Source: Burkholderia sp. BCC0506 (lineage in GTDB: Bacteria; Pseudomonadota; Gammaproteobacteria; Burkholderiales; Burkholderiaceae). Taken from it: 64,000 nt of DNA. Shown here in pieces: positions 44,629 to 53,219 of this stretch; positions within the stretch are counted from its first letter, which is position 1, and each line of letters opens with the position of its first letter. Position numbers and translations under genes: made by a program. Under the pieces are notes generated by a model that ran no database searches, was not told the origin of the DNA, and saw only the letters and a list, made by a program, of their open reading frames with translations. The stretch lies in assembly GCF_902833145.1 (NCBI RefSeq), contig NZ_CADFEN010000002.1:372001-436000 (forward strand), given 5' to 3'.

Positions 44629-45407
44629 TCGCGCCAGCGCAGCGCGCGCCGCGCGATCCGCTCGCATGACGCGCTCATGCCGACGGCCAGCGCCGTCACG
44701 CCCAGCACGCACACCAGCAGCACGTCGGCGCGCGCGCCGGCCTGCGCGTTCTGCATCAGACTACCGACGCCGGCGCCCGTGTTGAACAGCAACTCGCTGC
44801 TGGTCGCGGTGATCCACGCGAACGGCACGGCCTGCAGCACGCCCGCGAACAGGTCGGGCAACGCGCCGGGGATCAGCACGTCGCGCCACAGGCCGATGCG
44901 GGTCAGGCGATACGACTGCGCGAGCTCCACATAGCGCGGATCGACGCGGCGCAACCCGTCGAAGCTGGCGGTGGTCATCGGGTAGAACGCGGCCAGCGCG
45001 ATGGTGAACACCTTCGCGAATTCGCCGGTGCCGGCCCACAGGCTCAGCAGCGGAATCAGGCCGAGCAGCGGTACGTAGCGCAGCGCCTGGAACGCCGGCT
45101 CGCCGAGCTTGCGCGCGAGCGGCGAGCGCGCCATCGCCGCGCCGAACACGAGCCCGAACGCGACGCCGAAGCCGAGCCCGAGCGTCGTGCGGCGCAGGCT
45201 CGCGCCGAGATCGGTCGCGAGTTCGCCGCTGCGCGCAAGTTCGACGAGCGCGGCGCCGACCTGCTGCAGCGGCACGAACGCATATTGATGGGCTGCGTCG
45301 CCGGACGAGGCGGTTTGCCAGGCGGCCAGCAGCAGCGCCGGTACGACGAGGCCGCGCGCGCGGCGGCGCAGCGGGGCGAGCGAGGCAACGCGGGTAACGA
45401 AGGTCAT
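44619..45407 (-). CDS. ABC transporter permease (SsuC/TauC-like)
   Basis: A 262-residue inner-membrane permease with about six helices. The ABC contact loop is seen as ELAQSYRLTRIGLWRDVLIPGALPDLF near residue 175. The family is that of nitrate, sulfonate and taurine importers. Its 3' end overlaps the end of the convergent activator gene by 10 nt. It lies at the end of an operon that runs from a DszB-like gene (48459) through a solute-binding protein and another permease. ATG 45407 is inferred because an upstream frame extension is not conserved. Confidence 0.92.
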   Translation of the reverse strand: MTFVTRVASLAPLRRRARGLVVPALLLAAWQTASSGDAAHQYAFVPLQQVGAALVELARSGELATDLGASLRRTTLGLGFGVAFGLVFGAAMARSPLARKLGEPAFQALRYVPLLGLIPLLSLWAGTGEFAKVFTIALAAFYPMTTASFDGLRRVDPRYVELAQSYRLTRIGLWRDVLIPGALPDLFAGVLQAVPFAWITATSSELLFNTGAGVGSLMQNAQAGARADVLLVCVLGVTALAVGMSASCERIARRALRWRDHA

Positions 45408-45429
45408 GCCGAGGCGGTTCCGGTCAGGG

Positions 45430-46245
45430 TCAGCGCGCAGGCGTCTGCCAGCGCAACGCATAACGTTGGACGAGTGCGATCGAGCGGTCGAGCGCGAAGC
45501 CGATCAGCCCGATTACCGCGACGTCGACGAGCACCACGTCGAGCCGCAGCATCTGCCGGGCGAGTTCCATCATCTGGCCGATGCCGCTGTCCGCGCTGAG
45601 CAGCTCGACCGCGACGAGCGCGAGCCACGCACGCGCGAGCGCGATCCGCACGCCGGTGAGCAGCGGCGGCAGCGCGGCCGGCAGCAGTACGTCGCGCAGC
45701 AGCGCGAAGCGGCCGAGCCCGTAGTGGCGCGCCATCTCGACGAGATCGCGCGGCGCGTCGTGCACGCCCGTGTATGCGGCCAGTGCGACCGGGAAGAACA
45801 CGGCCTTGCCGACCACGACGAGCTTCAACGGTTCGTCGACGCCGATCAGCAGGATCAGCAGCGGAATCAATGTGAGCGTGGGCAATTGCCGCAACAGGTC
45901 GAAGGTCGGCCGCAGGTAGTCGGCGAACAGCCGGCTGCGTGCGAGCAGGATGCCGAATGCGGCGCCGCTGGTCGCGCCGATCGCGAACCCGAGCACGAGG
46001 CGGTGCAGCGTGATCGACAGGTTGTCGCGCAGTTCGCCGGTGTCGAGCAGCGTGCGCAGCGTCACCGCGAGGCGCTCGGGCGGCACGACGAGCTGCGGCG
46101 GAAACCAGCGCTGCGCGCTCGCGAGCCACCACAGCGCGGCGAACGCGACGGGCGTGATCCACCACAGCGCATGCTCGCCGAGCTGCGCGACGCTCGGCAC
46201 GCGAATCGCGCGCAAGCCGTTCGGCGCGAGGGCGCGGATCGCCAT
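45430..46245 (-). CDS. ABC transporter permease (SsuC/TauC-like)
   Basis: A 271-residue permease of the same family as its neighbour, with helices beginning at WWITPVAFAALWWLA and the EAA-like loop EMARHYGLGRFALLRDVLLPAALPPLL. The start ATG 46245 overlaps the stop of the solute-binding-protein gene by one base, so they are coupled. The two permeases probably form a heterodimer. The window has no ATP-binding subunit gene next to them. Confidence 0.92.
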   Translation of the reverse strand: MAIRALAPNGLRAIRVPSVAQLGEHALWWITPVAFAALWWLASAQRWFPPQLVVPPERLAVTLRTLLDTGELRDNLSITLHRLVLGFAIGATSGAAFGILLARSRLFADYLRPTFDLLRQLPTLTLIPLLILLIGVDEPLKLVVVGKAVFFPVALAAYTGVHDAPRDLVEMARHYGLGRFALLRDVLLPAALPPLLTGVRIALARAWLALVAVELLSADSGIGQMMELARQMLRLDVVLVDVAVIGLIGFALDRSIALVQRYALRWQTPAR

Positions 46246-47351
46246 CAGCGGCTCGCGACGCGCGGGGCGTCGGCGCGCCAGTAGCCGTCGAGGCCGAGCT
46301 GCTTGAGCGCGGTCGACACGAAGGTCGGCGCGAGCAGCGCGTTCACGTCGACCGGCGCGGACGTCAGCCCGGCCTGGCGGCTGTACGCGACGACATCGCG
46401 GTAATGGCCGGTCAACGCCGGCGTGAAGAGCGGCGTCCATTGCTCCTTCCACGGCGTCGCTTCGTCCGCGTATTCGCGGCGCACGACGCTTTCCGGCTGG
46501 CCGGACGCGCTCAGGATCTTCACGTACGCGTCGCGGTTCTGCGGCTGCGAGATCCAGTGCGCGGCCCGGACGTAGGCAGTCGCGACGATCTGCGTGATGT
46601 CGGGGTAGCGCCGCACGAAATCGTCGGATGCCCACAGTTCCGCGCGCATCTTCCAGTCGTCGGGCGCGCGCTTGGTCGACCAGATGATCTTGCCGACGTT
46701 CTTGTCGACGAGCGAATACGCGTCGGACAGCGTGAAGAAGCCGTCGACGCGGCCGGCCGCGACGGCTGCCGCGCCGGCCTGCGGATCGAGGTTGTAGATC
46801 CTGAAGTCGGACAGCTTCAGCCCGTTCTCGGCGAGCAGCTTGCTGAACGGCACTTCCCACGGCCGGCCGCGATTGAGGGCGATGCGCTTGCCCTTGAGGT
46901 CGACGATCGACTTCGCGCTCGAGCCGGCCGGCACGACCAGATAGGTATTGCTGCCGACGCCGCCCGGCACGATCAGGCGCGTATGCGTGCCCGACGCGTT
47001 GACGACCACCGACGGCAGGTCGCCGTAGCCGGCGAAATCGATGCTGCCGTTCGTGAATGCCTCGTTGACGAGCGTGCCGACCGCGGCGGTCGACACCGGC
47101 ACCCATTGCAGCGTCACGTGCCGCGCGGCGAGTGCTTTTTCGAGCGACTTGTCGGCGTCGATCAATGCGGAGGCGCCCGCGTATTGCGTCTTGCCGCCGC
47201 TCGAATACGCGACGACGGCGATCCGCACGACCTTGGGCGGGTCTTCCGCGTGCGCGGCAGGGGCGGTGAGCGATGCGGCGGCCAACGGCAGCGCGGCGAG
47301 CAGCGCGCGCAGCGGGCGGCGCAGCGAGGCAAGGCAGAGCGTGTGTTTCAT
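46245..47351 (-). CDS. ABC transporter solute-binding protein (SsuA/TauA family)
   Basis: A 368-residue periplasmic binding protein with a true signal peptide (about 1-35, ending PAAHA|E). Family signatures are VVRIAVVAYSSGGKTQYAG, LPSVVVNASGTHTRLIV, DLKGKRIALNRGRPWEV and a C-terminal ADEATPWKEQW. The substrate is likely a sulfonate or related anion; this follows from family and context. Unlike the three DszB-like proteins in the cluster, this one is clearly exported. It begins 31 nt after the stop of the upstream DszB-like gene. Confidence 0.92.
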   Translation of the reverse strand: MKHTLCLASLRRPLRALLAALPLAAASLTAPAAHAEDPPKVVRIAVVAYSSGGKTQYAGASALIDADKSLEKALAARHVTLQWVPVSTAAVGTLVNEAFTNGSIDFAGYGDLPSVVVNASGTHTRLIVPGGVGSNTYLVVPAGSSAKSIVDLKGKRIALNRGRPWEVPFSKLLAENGLKLSDFRIYNLDPQAGAAAVAAGRVDGFFTLSDAYSLVDKNVGKIIWSTKRAPDDWKMRAELWASDDFVRRYPDITQIVATAYVRAAHWISQPQNRDAYVKILSASGQPESVVRREYADEATPWKEQWTPLFTPALTGHYRDVVAYSRQAGLTSAPVDVNALLAPTFVSTALKQLGLDGYWRADAPRVASR

Positions 47352-47382
47352 GATGGTCCCGAACAGTGAACGGTAAAGGGGC

Positions 47383-48459
47383 TCACGCACGTTTTTGCAG
47401 CGAGGGCTGCAGCACGTCGGCGAGCGGGCGCGGATCGATCCAGTCGGCGACGTCGAAATCGGCTTCCAGAAAACCGTGGTCGTGCAGGAAGGTCTTGAAC
47501 TCGCCGAGCGCGGCGACCGATTCGTCGTCGAGATTGATGCCGAGATGCCGGTGCAACTGGTTGCCGTACGCGGCGCGCACCCAGTCGATCGACGACGCGG
47601 TTTCGCCGGCCACGTAGTGCGCGGTTTCGTCGGGATGCGTGCCGGCCCATTCGCCGGCGGCGACCACGAGTTTGAGGAAGCCGGCGACGATGTCGGGATG
47701 GTTCGCGAGCACGTCCGCGTTGACGGTCAGCGGTCGCGGCGTGCCGTTGTTGTTGCGGATCGAGCGCTCCGGATGAAAGCCGATGTCGATCACGACGTGC
47801 GCGCCGATCAGTTGCGCGATTTCGAGGCCCGTCGAACCCTTCACGTAGATCGCGTCGACTTCGCCGCGCAGCAGCGCGCCGGCTTCGGCCGCATACAGCG
47901 CGCGGCTCGAAAAGCCGTGCGGCGACGCGAACAGGTTCGCCGCCCGCGCCGGCCCGACGGCTTGCAGCGTGCGGGCGCGCACGTCGACGCGTTCGACGTC
48001 GCCGAGCGTCAGCCCGTCGAGGCTCAGTGCGTTGACGAAGCCGCGCAGCGCCGATGCGCGAAAGATGTCGATGCGATCGTCGGGGCGGCTCGGAATCGCG
48101 ATCCGGCGCCCGCGCAACGCCTTCACGGACCGGATGCCCGACTCGGGGCGCGCGAGAATCAACTGCGACTCGTCGACCCACGACAGCCCGATCACGCGCG
48201 TATGCGCGTCGTTCGAGCGCGCCCACATCGCGGGGATGCTGCCGCCCTGGCGAAACGATTGCGCGAGCGTGTGATCGCTGATCGACGACACGTCGTGCCG
48301 CGTGGCGCCGCGCGGCGAGCGGATCGCGACGCCGTCGGCCGAGGTCTCGCCGTTGAGCCAGCCGAGGTGCACGGCGATGCCGAGCGGCGTCGGCACCGGC
48401 GATCGGGCGTACCAGAACGTCTGCTGCTTGTCCGATGACGAATCGGGCCTGTCTGTCAT
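47383..48459 (-). CDS. DszB-like protein lacking catalytic Cys and His
   Basis: A 358-residue cytosolic protein related to DszB (2'-hydroxybiphenyl-2-sulfinate desulfinase), a member of the periplasmic-binding-protein fold. There is no signal peptide. Aligned by the CPVP region, the catalytic Cys is Ser20 here (YARSPVPT), the position of the catalytic His (DszB His60) is Ile60, and only the Arg equivalent to DszB Arg70 is kept (SFRQGGSIP). It should not cleave sulfinates as DszB does; it may bind the substrate or regulate. It is the first gene of the ABC operon, 70 nt downstream of a minus-strand sigma-54 promoter. Confidence 0.8.
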   Translation of the reverse strand: MTDRPDSSSDKQQTFWYARSPVPTPLGIAVHLGWLNGETSADGVAIRSPRGATRHDVSSISDHTLAQSFRQGGSIPAMWARSNDAHTRVIGLSWVDESQLILARPESGIRSVKALRGRRIAIPSRPDDRIDIFRASALRGFVNALSLDGLTLGDVERVDVRARTLQAVGPARAANLFASPHGFSSRALYAAEAGALLRGEVDAIYVKGSTGLEIAQLIGAHVVIDIGFHPERSIRNNNGTPRPLTVNADVLANHPDIVAGFLKLVVAAGEWAGTHPDETAHYVAGETASSIDWVRAAYGNQLHRHLGINLDDESVAALGEFKTFLHDHGFLEADFDVADWIDPRPLADVLQPSLQKRA

Positions 48460-48527
48460 GTGTGAGATTCCCCTGTCTGGGTAAGCGTGGTCGAGGCGCG
48501 GTGTCGCCCGCGCGGGCCGTTCCACGT

Positions 48528-48543
48528 TGCAAGTTCCGGGCCA
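48528..48543 (-). promoter_or_regulatory. Sigma-54 promoter of the DszB-like/ABC operon
   Basis: The minus-strand sequence TGGCCCGGAACTTGCA has GG and GC 10 nt apart and the TTGCA box of the consensus. It lies 70 nt upstream of the start at 48459. Confidence 0.75.
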
Positions 48544-48620
48544 CAGTGAACGGCAACCGCCGTGCGGCCGCTGCCGCGGGCCGCGCGGGCGATGCGCGGC
48601 ATGGCGGCAGTCCCCTGCGT

Positions 48621-48636
48621 TGTTGCGTGAGCAACA
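48621..48636. promoter_or_regulatory. Activator site TGTTGC-N4-GCAACA (site 2)
   Basis: A perfect palindrome with spacer GTGA in the shared control region of the two divergent operons. Confidence 0.75.
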
Positions 48637-48650
48637 GTCGCATCGGGCGC

Positions 48651-48666
48651 TGTTGCGCGCGCAGCA
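48651..48666. promoter_or_regulatory. Activator site TGTTGC-N4-GCAGCA (site 3)
   Basis: One change from the perfect palindrome (GCAGCA for GCAACA) with spacer GCGC. Its centre is 30 nt from that of site 2, about three helical turns, so both would face the same side of DNA. Confidence 0.65.
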
Positions 48667-48815
48667 CCGGTGCGGCGGATGCAGCAGCGGCGCGTGTGCG
48701 TGTCGCGACGGGTTCGGCGGCAATCGGCGCACGTGATTCGACCGCCGCCTACGCCCGGCCCGCAAGGCGCAGCGCGCGTTCATCGGCGCCGCCGCGCGCG
48801 GCGCGGCGAGCCCGT

Positions 48816-48831
48816 TGGCACACCGCGTGCT
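48816..48831 (+). promoter_or_regulatory. Sigma-54 promoter of the monooxygenase operon
   Basis: TGGCACACCGCGTGCT has GG and GC spaced by 10 nt. The downstream start codon is at 48902. Confidence 0.7.
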
Positions 48832-48901
48832 TTACAGCGCTGCACACGCGCGGCACGCCGGTGCCGCACGCAATCCGAACGGGCCGACAAGGAGAATCCC
48901 G

Positions 48902-50074
48902 ATGGCTGTTGAATTTCTGTGGCGCCTGCCGATGCACGGCGACGGCCGGCGCGCACACGATCTGCATACGCGCGGCGAATGGAATCGCCAGCGCGCGTCG
49001 CGCGTCGCGCCGAAAGTCGACGACGACGCGTTCGGCTACATCGACTATCTGTCGCAGGTCGCGCGTGCGGCCGACATCGCCGGTTTCCACGGCGCGCTGA
49101 TTCCGATCTTCCGTTTCACCGAGGAGCCGTGGGTCGTGGCGGCCGCGCTGGCGCGCGAGACGCGCCGGTTGCGCTTGCTGATCGCGCTGCAGCCGCATTT
49201 CGTGCATCCGGTCTATGCGGCGCAAATGGCCGCGAGCCTGCAGCGGATCAGCCGCGGCCGCGTCGAGTGGAACGTCGTCACGGGTGGCGGCGGCCCTGAC
49301 CAGCGCGCGTACGGCGATTTCATCGATCACGACAGCCGCTATGCGCGCACCGACGAATTCCTCGACGTCGTGAAAGGCGTCGCAGCCGGCGCGCCGTTCA
49401 CGTTCGACGGCCGCTTCTATCGCGTCGAGGAGGGCGGCCTGCTGCCGCCGCTGAGCGGCCAGAAACCGCCGCGGATCTATCTGGCCGGCGCGAGCGACGC
49501 GGCGCTCGCGGTCGCCGCGAAGCACGGCGACGTGCACCTGAGCTGGGGCGAGCCGCTCGCGAAGCAGAAGGAAGTGATCGATGCGGCCCGTCGCGCGCTC
49601 GACCGGCAGAACGCCGAGCGCGACCTGCGCTTCGGCATGCGCATCGACATCCTGGCGCGCGAGACCGAGGAGCAGGCGTGGGCCGAGCTGCGGCAGATGT
49701 TCGCGACGGTGGGCGACACGACGCGCAACGGATTCGGCGGGCGCGGCGAAGCGTCGGAGTCGGTCGGCGCGAAACGCCAGTTCGCCTTGCACCAGGGCAA
49801 CACGCAACACTTCGACGACCTGATCGTCGGCCCGAACCTGTGGGCCGGGATGTCGCAGATTCGCGGCGGCCCCGGCTGCGTGATCGTCGGCAGCCACGAG
49901 CAGGTGGCCGAGCGGCTCGCGGAGTACGTCGAGATCGGCGTGTCGACGTTCATCCTCGCGAGCAACCCGCATCTCGAAGAAGCGTACCGCGTGGGCGAGG
50001 AAGTGCTGCCGCTCGTCGACGGCGCGCTGAACGCGCGCGGCACGCAGGCGGCGCTGCCCGTGGCCGGCGCCTGA
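48902..50074 (+). CDS. Flavin-dependent (FMNH2) monooxygenase, SsuD/SfnG-like
   Basis: A 390-residue LLM-class (bacterial-luciferase-like) monooxygenase of the alkanesulfonate/sulfone group. The start is VEFLWRLPMHGDGR, followed by the TIM-barrel landmarks LLIALQPHFVHP, SRGRVEWNVVTGGGGPDQ, YLAGASDAALAVAAKHGD and LRFGMRIDILARETEEQAW. SsuD, which releases sulfite from alkanesulfonates, is the closest known pattern; SfnG cleaves dimethylsulfone in the same class. It needs FMNH2 from a separate reductase; none is next to it. Ribosome site AAGGAGA 10 nt upstream of ATG 48902. It heads the plus-strand operon under a sigma-54 promoter. Confidence 0.92.
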   Translation: MAVEFLWRLPMHGDGRRAHDLHTRGEWNRQRASRVAPKVDDDAFGYIDYLSQVARAADIAGFHGALIPIFRFTEEPWVVAAALARETRRLRLLIALQPHFVHPVYAAQMAASLQRISRGRVEWNVVTGGGGPDQRAYGDFIDHDSRYARTDEFLDVVKGVAAGAPFTFDGRFYRVEEGGLLPPLSGQKPPRIYLAGASDAALAVAAKHGDVHLSWGEPLAKQKEVIDAARRALDRQNAERDLRFGMRIDILARETEEQAWAELRQMFATVGDTTRNGFGGRGEASESVGAKRQFALHQGNTQHFDDLIVGPNLWAGMSQIRGGPGCVIVGSHEQVAERLAEYVEIGVSTFILASNPHLEEAYRVGEEVLPLVDGALNARGTQAALPVAGA

Positions 50075-50124
50075 GCGCGGCGGCCCGCCGCCACGCACCC
50101 ATGACAACGACAAGGACACTCACC

Positions 50125-51171
50125 ATGACGACACTCGCTGCGCAGGCCACGGCTTGCGACGCACTCTGGTACACGCGCTGCCCGGTGCCGACCGCGCTCG
50201 GCATCGCCGTGCATCGCGGCTGGTTCGACGAGGAGTTCGGGCCGGACGGCATCGCACTCCATTCGCTGCAGGAGACGGCCGACGCCGACAAGCGCGAATC
50301 GCACTTCGATCACAGCCTGCGGCACTCGTTCCGGCAGGGCGGCAACATTCCCGCGCTGTGGGCGCGGGCCCGCGGCGCCGATACGCGCGTGATCGGCCTG
50401 TCGTGGACCAACGAATTCCAGGCGATCGTCACGCTGCCCGAGCGCGACATCCGCACCGCGCGCGACCTGCGCGGCCGGCGGCTCGGCTTGCCGCGCCATC
50501 CGATCAGCATCGACTTCTGGCGCGCGGCCGCGCTGAAGGGGTTCCTGAGCGCACTCGAACTGGAAGGGCTCGGCCACGGCGACGCCGAATGGGTCGACCT
50601 GCCCGACACGCGCGAGCGCCACACCGGGCCCGCGTCGTTCACGCGCGGCCCGCACGAATACGGGCTCGAAATCGCGGCGCTCGTGCGCGGCGACGTCGAT
50701 GCGGTGTTCGTGAAGGGCGTGGCCGGGCTGGAAACCGTGCATCTGATCGACGCGCAGATCGTCATCGATCTCGGCGCGCATCCCGATCCGCTGGTGCGGA
50801 TCGGCAACGGCACGCCGCGCACGCTGACCGTCGATCGCGCGCTGATCGACGCGCGCCCCGATCTCGTGAGCCGCTTCCTGTCGGTCGTGGTCGGCGCGGG
50901 TGACTGGGCCGCGCGCCATCCGGCGGAGACGGTCGCCTATATCGGCCGCGAAACGCGTGCATCCGACGAGTGGGTGCGCTACGCGTATGGCGCGGACGTG
51001 CATCGCCATCTCGAGACCGGGCTCGCGCCGACGTCGATCGACGGGCTGGTCGCGTTCAAGGATTTTCTCGTCGAGTGGGGCTTTCTCGAACACGATTTCG
51101 ACGCGCGCGCGTGGATCGATCCGGCGCCGTTCACGCAGATCGACCGGCACCGCCATGCGTGGGTCGCGTAG
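50125..51171 (+). CDS. DszB-like putative sulfinate desulfinase (paralogue 1)
   Basis: A 348-residue cytosolic protein without signal peptide. It matches DszB in the N-terminal half: YTRCPVPTALGIAV (Cys19 aligned with DszB Cys27), SHFDHSLRHSFRQGGNIP (His60 and Arg70, spaced exactly 10 as in DszB), and LRGRRLGLPRHP. It continues with DVDAVFVKGVAGLETVHL and FLSVVVGAGDWAARH. DszB cleaves an aryl sulfinate to phenol and sulfite; the substrate here is unknown. Automated annotation often calls such proteins substrate-binding proteins because of the fold. It follows the monooxygenase gene by 50 nt; ATG 50125 is favoured by AAGGAC upstream. Confidence 0.85.
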   Translation: MTTLAAQATACDALWYTRCPVPTALGIAVHRGWFDEEFGPDGIALHSLQETADADKRESHFDHSLRHSFRQGGNIPALWARARGADTRVIGLSWTNEFQAIVTLPERDIRTARDLRGRRLGLPRHPISIDFWRAAALKGFLSALELEGLGHGDAEWVDLPDTRERHTGPASFTRGPHEYGLEIAALVRGDVDAVFVKGVAGLETVHLIDAQIVIDLGAHPDPLVRIGNGTPRTLTVDRALIDARPDLVSRFLSVVVGAGDWAARHPAETVAYIGRETRASDEWVRYAYGADVHRHLETGLAPTSIDGLVAFKDFLVEWGFLEHDFDARAWIDPAPFTQIDRHRHAWVA

Positions 51172-51204
51172 CACGCCGCGGCGTGTCATTGCAAGGAGTC
51201 GAAC

Positions 51205-52017
51205 ATGACAGGGCTGACGATCGAATACGGCGTGCCGCCCGCACGCCGGCATGCGGCGCGTGCCGCGCCGCGCACGGTGAGCGTGACGGCGGCGACCCGG
51301 GCGCGACCGCCGTCGGTCGTACCGTCCGCGCAGGCGGACACGCGACCGGCGCAGGCGAGCGGATGGCGCGGCGCGGCCGCGATCGCGCTGGCTGTCGCGG
51401 CACTGCATGCGGGCGTTGCGCTGCTGACCGCGCGCGTGCCTGCCGCACCGCCCGCGCAGCCGCCCCGGCCGTTGCCGATGACGGTCGAATTGACGCGGCC
51501 GCCCGAACCGCTGCCGCAGGCCGCGCATCCGCCGCCGCCGGTCGTGCCGCCGAAGCCGTTGAAGCAGGCGCCGACCCCGCCGAAGCCGCGCGCGGCCGTA
51601 CCGCGTCCGGCGCTGGCGGCCACGCCGCAGGCGACGCGCGAAGCCGCACCTGCACCCGTGACGGCGACGCCGGCCGTCGCCGCGCCCGCTGCCCCGATTC
51701 AGGCGCCTGCGCCCGCACCCGCCGTACCCGTGCGCGAAACCGCGCCGATCGGCGACGCGGCGTACCTGCGCAACCCGGTGCCCGACTATCCGGCGTTCGC
51801 GCAGGACCAGGGCTGGGAAGGGCGCGTCGTGCTGCGCGTGCACGTGCTCGCGAACGGCACGCCCGATTCGGTCGAGGTCCGCACGAGCAGCGGCCGCCGC
51901 CTGCTCGACAGCGCGGCGGTGGCCGCCGTGAAGCGCTGGACCTTCGTGCCCGCGAAGCGCGGCGACGAAGCGGTCGACGGCTGGGTCAACGTGCCGATCG
52001 ATTTCAAGCTGGGCTGA
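51205..52017 (+). CDS. TonB energy-transducing protein
   Basis: A 270-residue TonB. A membrane anchor (about 54-75, GAAAIALAVAALHAGVALL) is preceded by an unusually long basic N-terminal cytosolic part. The Pro/Ala/Lys-rich periplasmic spacer (PPPPVVPPKPLKQAPTPPKP) follows, and the C-terminal TonB domain contains NPVPDYPAFAQDQGWEGRVVLRVHVL and SSGRRLLDSAAVAAVKRWTF. Ribosome site AAGGAG. It joins with ExbB and ExbD, encoded directly after it, to energise the TonB-dependent receptor at 55.7 kb. It lies inside the monooxygenase operon. Confidence 0.93.
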   Translation: MTGLTIEYGVPPARRHAARAAPRTVSVTAATRARPPSVVPSAQADTRPAQASGWRGAAAIALAVAALHAGVALLTARVPAAPPAQPPRPLPMTVELTRPPEPLPQAAHPPPPVVPPKPLKQAPTPPKPRAAVPRPALAATPQATREAAPAPVTATPAVAAPAAPIQAPAPAPAVPVRETAPIGDAAYLRNPVPDYPAFAQDQGWEGRVVLRVHVLANGTPDSVEVRTSSGRRLLDSAAVAAVKRWTFVPAKRGDEAVDGWVNVPIDFKLG

Positions 52018-52057
52018 CCCGCCGGGCCGCCCGCACATTTTTCAAGGAACTCACATC

Positions 52058-52774
52058 ATGAACGCTATCCCGACTACCTTCATCGTCCAGGGCGCGCTCT
52101 GGCTGCTCGTCGTCTTCTCCGTCGTCACATGGACGCTGATCGTCGTGAAGGCGATCCAGAGCCTGCGTTCGAGCGCGCGCAACCGGCGCTACGTCAGCGC
52201 ATTCTGGGCCGCGAACAGTTTCCACGACGCGGCCGCGCTCGACGGCGCGAACAGCCCGGTGGGCGAACTCGCCGCGACGGGCTTCGACGCATTGCGACGC
52301 GCCGACGAGAGCAGCGCGCACGATCTCGAACACAGTTGGAGCCGTCACGACCTGCTCGAACGCCATCTGCGCCAGCAGATCCACAACGCGCGCCGGCGCG
52401 AGGAAGCGGGGCTCGCGGTGCTCGCGTCGATCGGCAGCACCGCGCCGTTCGTCGGGCTGTTCGGTACGGTGTTCGGCATCATCCATGCGCTGACCGCGAT
52501 CACGCACAGCGCGTCGGCGAGCATCGACGTCGTGGCCGGTCCGATCGGCGAGGCGCTGGTCGCGACCGGGATCGGCATCGCGGTCGCGGTGCCGGCCGTG
52601 CTCGCGTACAACTTCTTCGTGCGCCGCGTGAAGGCTGCGTCGGCCGATCTCGACGCGTTCGCGACCGACTTCGTCACGCTCGCGCAGAAGGCCGGCTTCC
52701 GCGTGCCGGCCGCCGCGCCCGCGGCCGCCCCGGCGCGCCGTTCCGACGACACCCGCCAGGAGGCGTTCGCATAA
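52058..52774 (+). CDS. exbB: ExbB proton-channel subunit (MotA/TolQ/ExbB family)
   Basis: A 238-residue inner-membrane protein. The first helix is FIVQGALWLLVVFSVVTW, and the pore helices follow LASIGSTAPFVGLFGTVFGI and GEALVATGIGIAVAVPAVLAYNFF. The invariant polar residues of the ExbB pore are in the GTVFGI segment. The long cytoplasmic loop (about 40-125) is helical. It assembles with ExbD to convert the proton gradient to work on TonB. Its stop overlaps the exbD start by one base. Confidence 0.94.
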   Translation: MNAIPTTFIVQGALWLLVVFSVVTWTLIVVKAIQSLRSSARNRRYVSAFWAANSFHDAAALDGANSPVGELAATGFDALRRADESSAHDLEHSWSRHDLLERHLRQQIHNARRREEAGLAVLASIGSTAPFVGLFGTVFGIIHALTAITHSASASIDVVAGPIGEALVATGIGIAVAVPAVLAYNFFVRRVKAASADLDAFATDFVTLAQKAGFRVPAAAPAAAPARRSDDTRQEAFA

Positions 52775-53184
52775 TGGCCTTCTCGTCCTCCTCCGACAAC
52801 GACGACGTGCTCAGCGAAATCAACATCACGCCGCTCGTCGACGTGATGCTCGTGCTGCTGGTCGCGTTCATCGTCACCGCGCCGCTGCTGAACAACGCGG
52901 TGCACGTGAATCTGCCGAACACCGTCGCCACCGCGCCGGCCGACCGCAAGCCGAACGTCACCGTGAGCGTCGACGGCAAGGGCGTCGTGTATCTCGACAA
53001 GCGCGCGGTCGCGCTCGACACGGTGCCGGCCGAGCTGGCCGCGCTGAAGGCCGGCCGGCCCGACGTCGCGCTCGACCTGCAGGCCGACGAGCACGTGCCG
53101 TACGGCACCGTCGCGAAGCTGATGGCGGCGATCGAGCACGCGGGCATCACGCGACTGTCGGTGCTCACCGCGCCGCGCGGCTGA
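52774..53184 (+). CDS. exbD: ExbD proton-channel subunit
   Basis: A 136-residue ExbD/TolR protein. The single transmembrane helix has the essential Asp in INITPLVDVMLVLLVAFI (about residue 25). The periplasmic domain contains VTVSVDGKGVVYLDK and ALDLQADEHVPYGTVAKLM, both conserved in the family. Start ATG 52774 shares one base with the exbB stop (TAATG). It completes the TonB-ExbB-ExbD set encoded in the operon. Confidence 0.94.
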   Translation: MAFSSSSDNDDVLSEINITPLVDVMLVLLVAFIVTAPLLNNAVHVNLPNTVATAPADRKPNVTVSVDGKGVVYLDKRAVALDTVPAELAALKAGRPDVALDLQADEHVPYGTVAKLMAAIEHAGITRLSVLTAPRG

Positions 53185-53219
53185 CGCGCCCTTCACGACT
53201 CCTTTCTGCGAACGCATTC

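Larger units (their letters stand above)
48460..48901. other. 442-nt divergent control region with two sigma-54 promoters
   Basis: No gene lies here. It contains, left to right, a minus-strand sigma-54 promoter (48528-48543), two palindromic activator sites 30 nt apart (48621-48636 and 48651-48666), and a plus-strand sigma-54 promoter (48816-48831). It separates the DszB-like/ABC operon from the monooxygenase operon. Confidence 0.75.

Noticed and set aside
47383-48459. Annotation of the DszB-like proteins as periplasmic substrate-binding proteins
   Set aside because: No signal peptide in any of the three, and DszB catalytic residues are present in two; the exported binding protein is the separate gene at 46245-47351.
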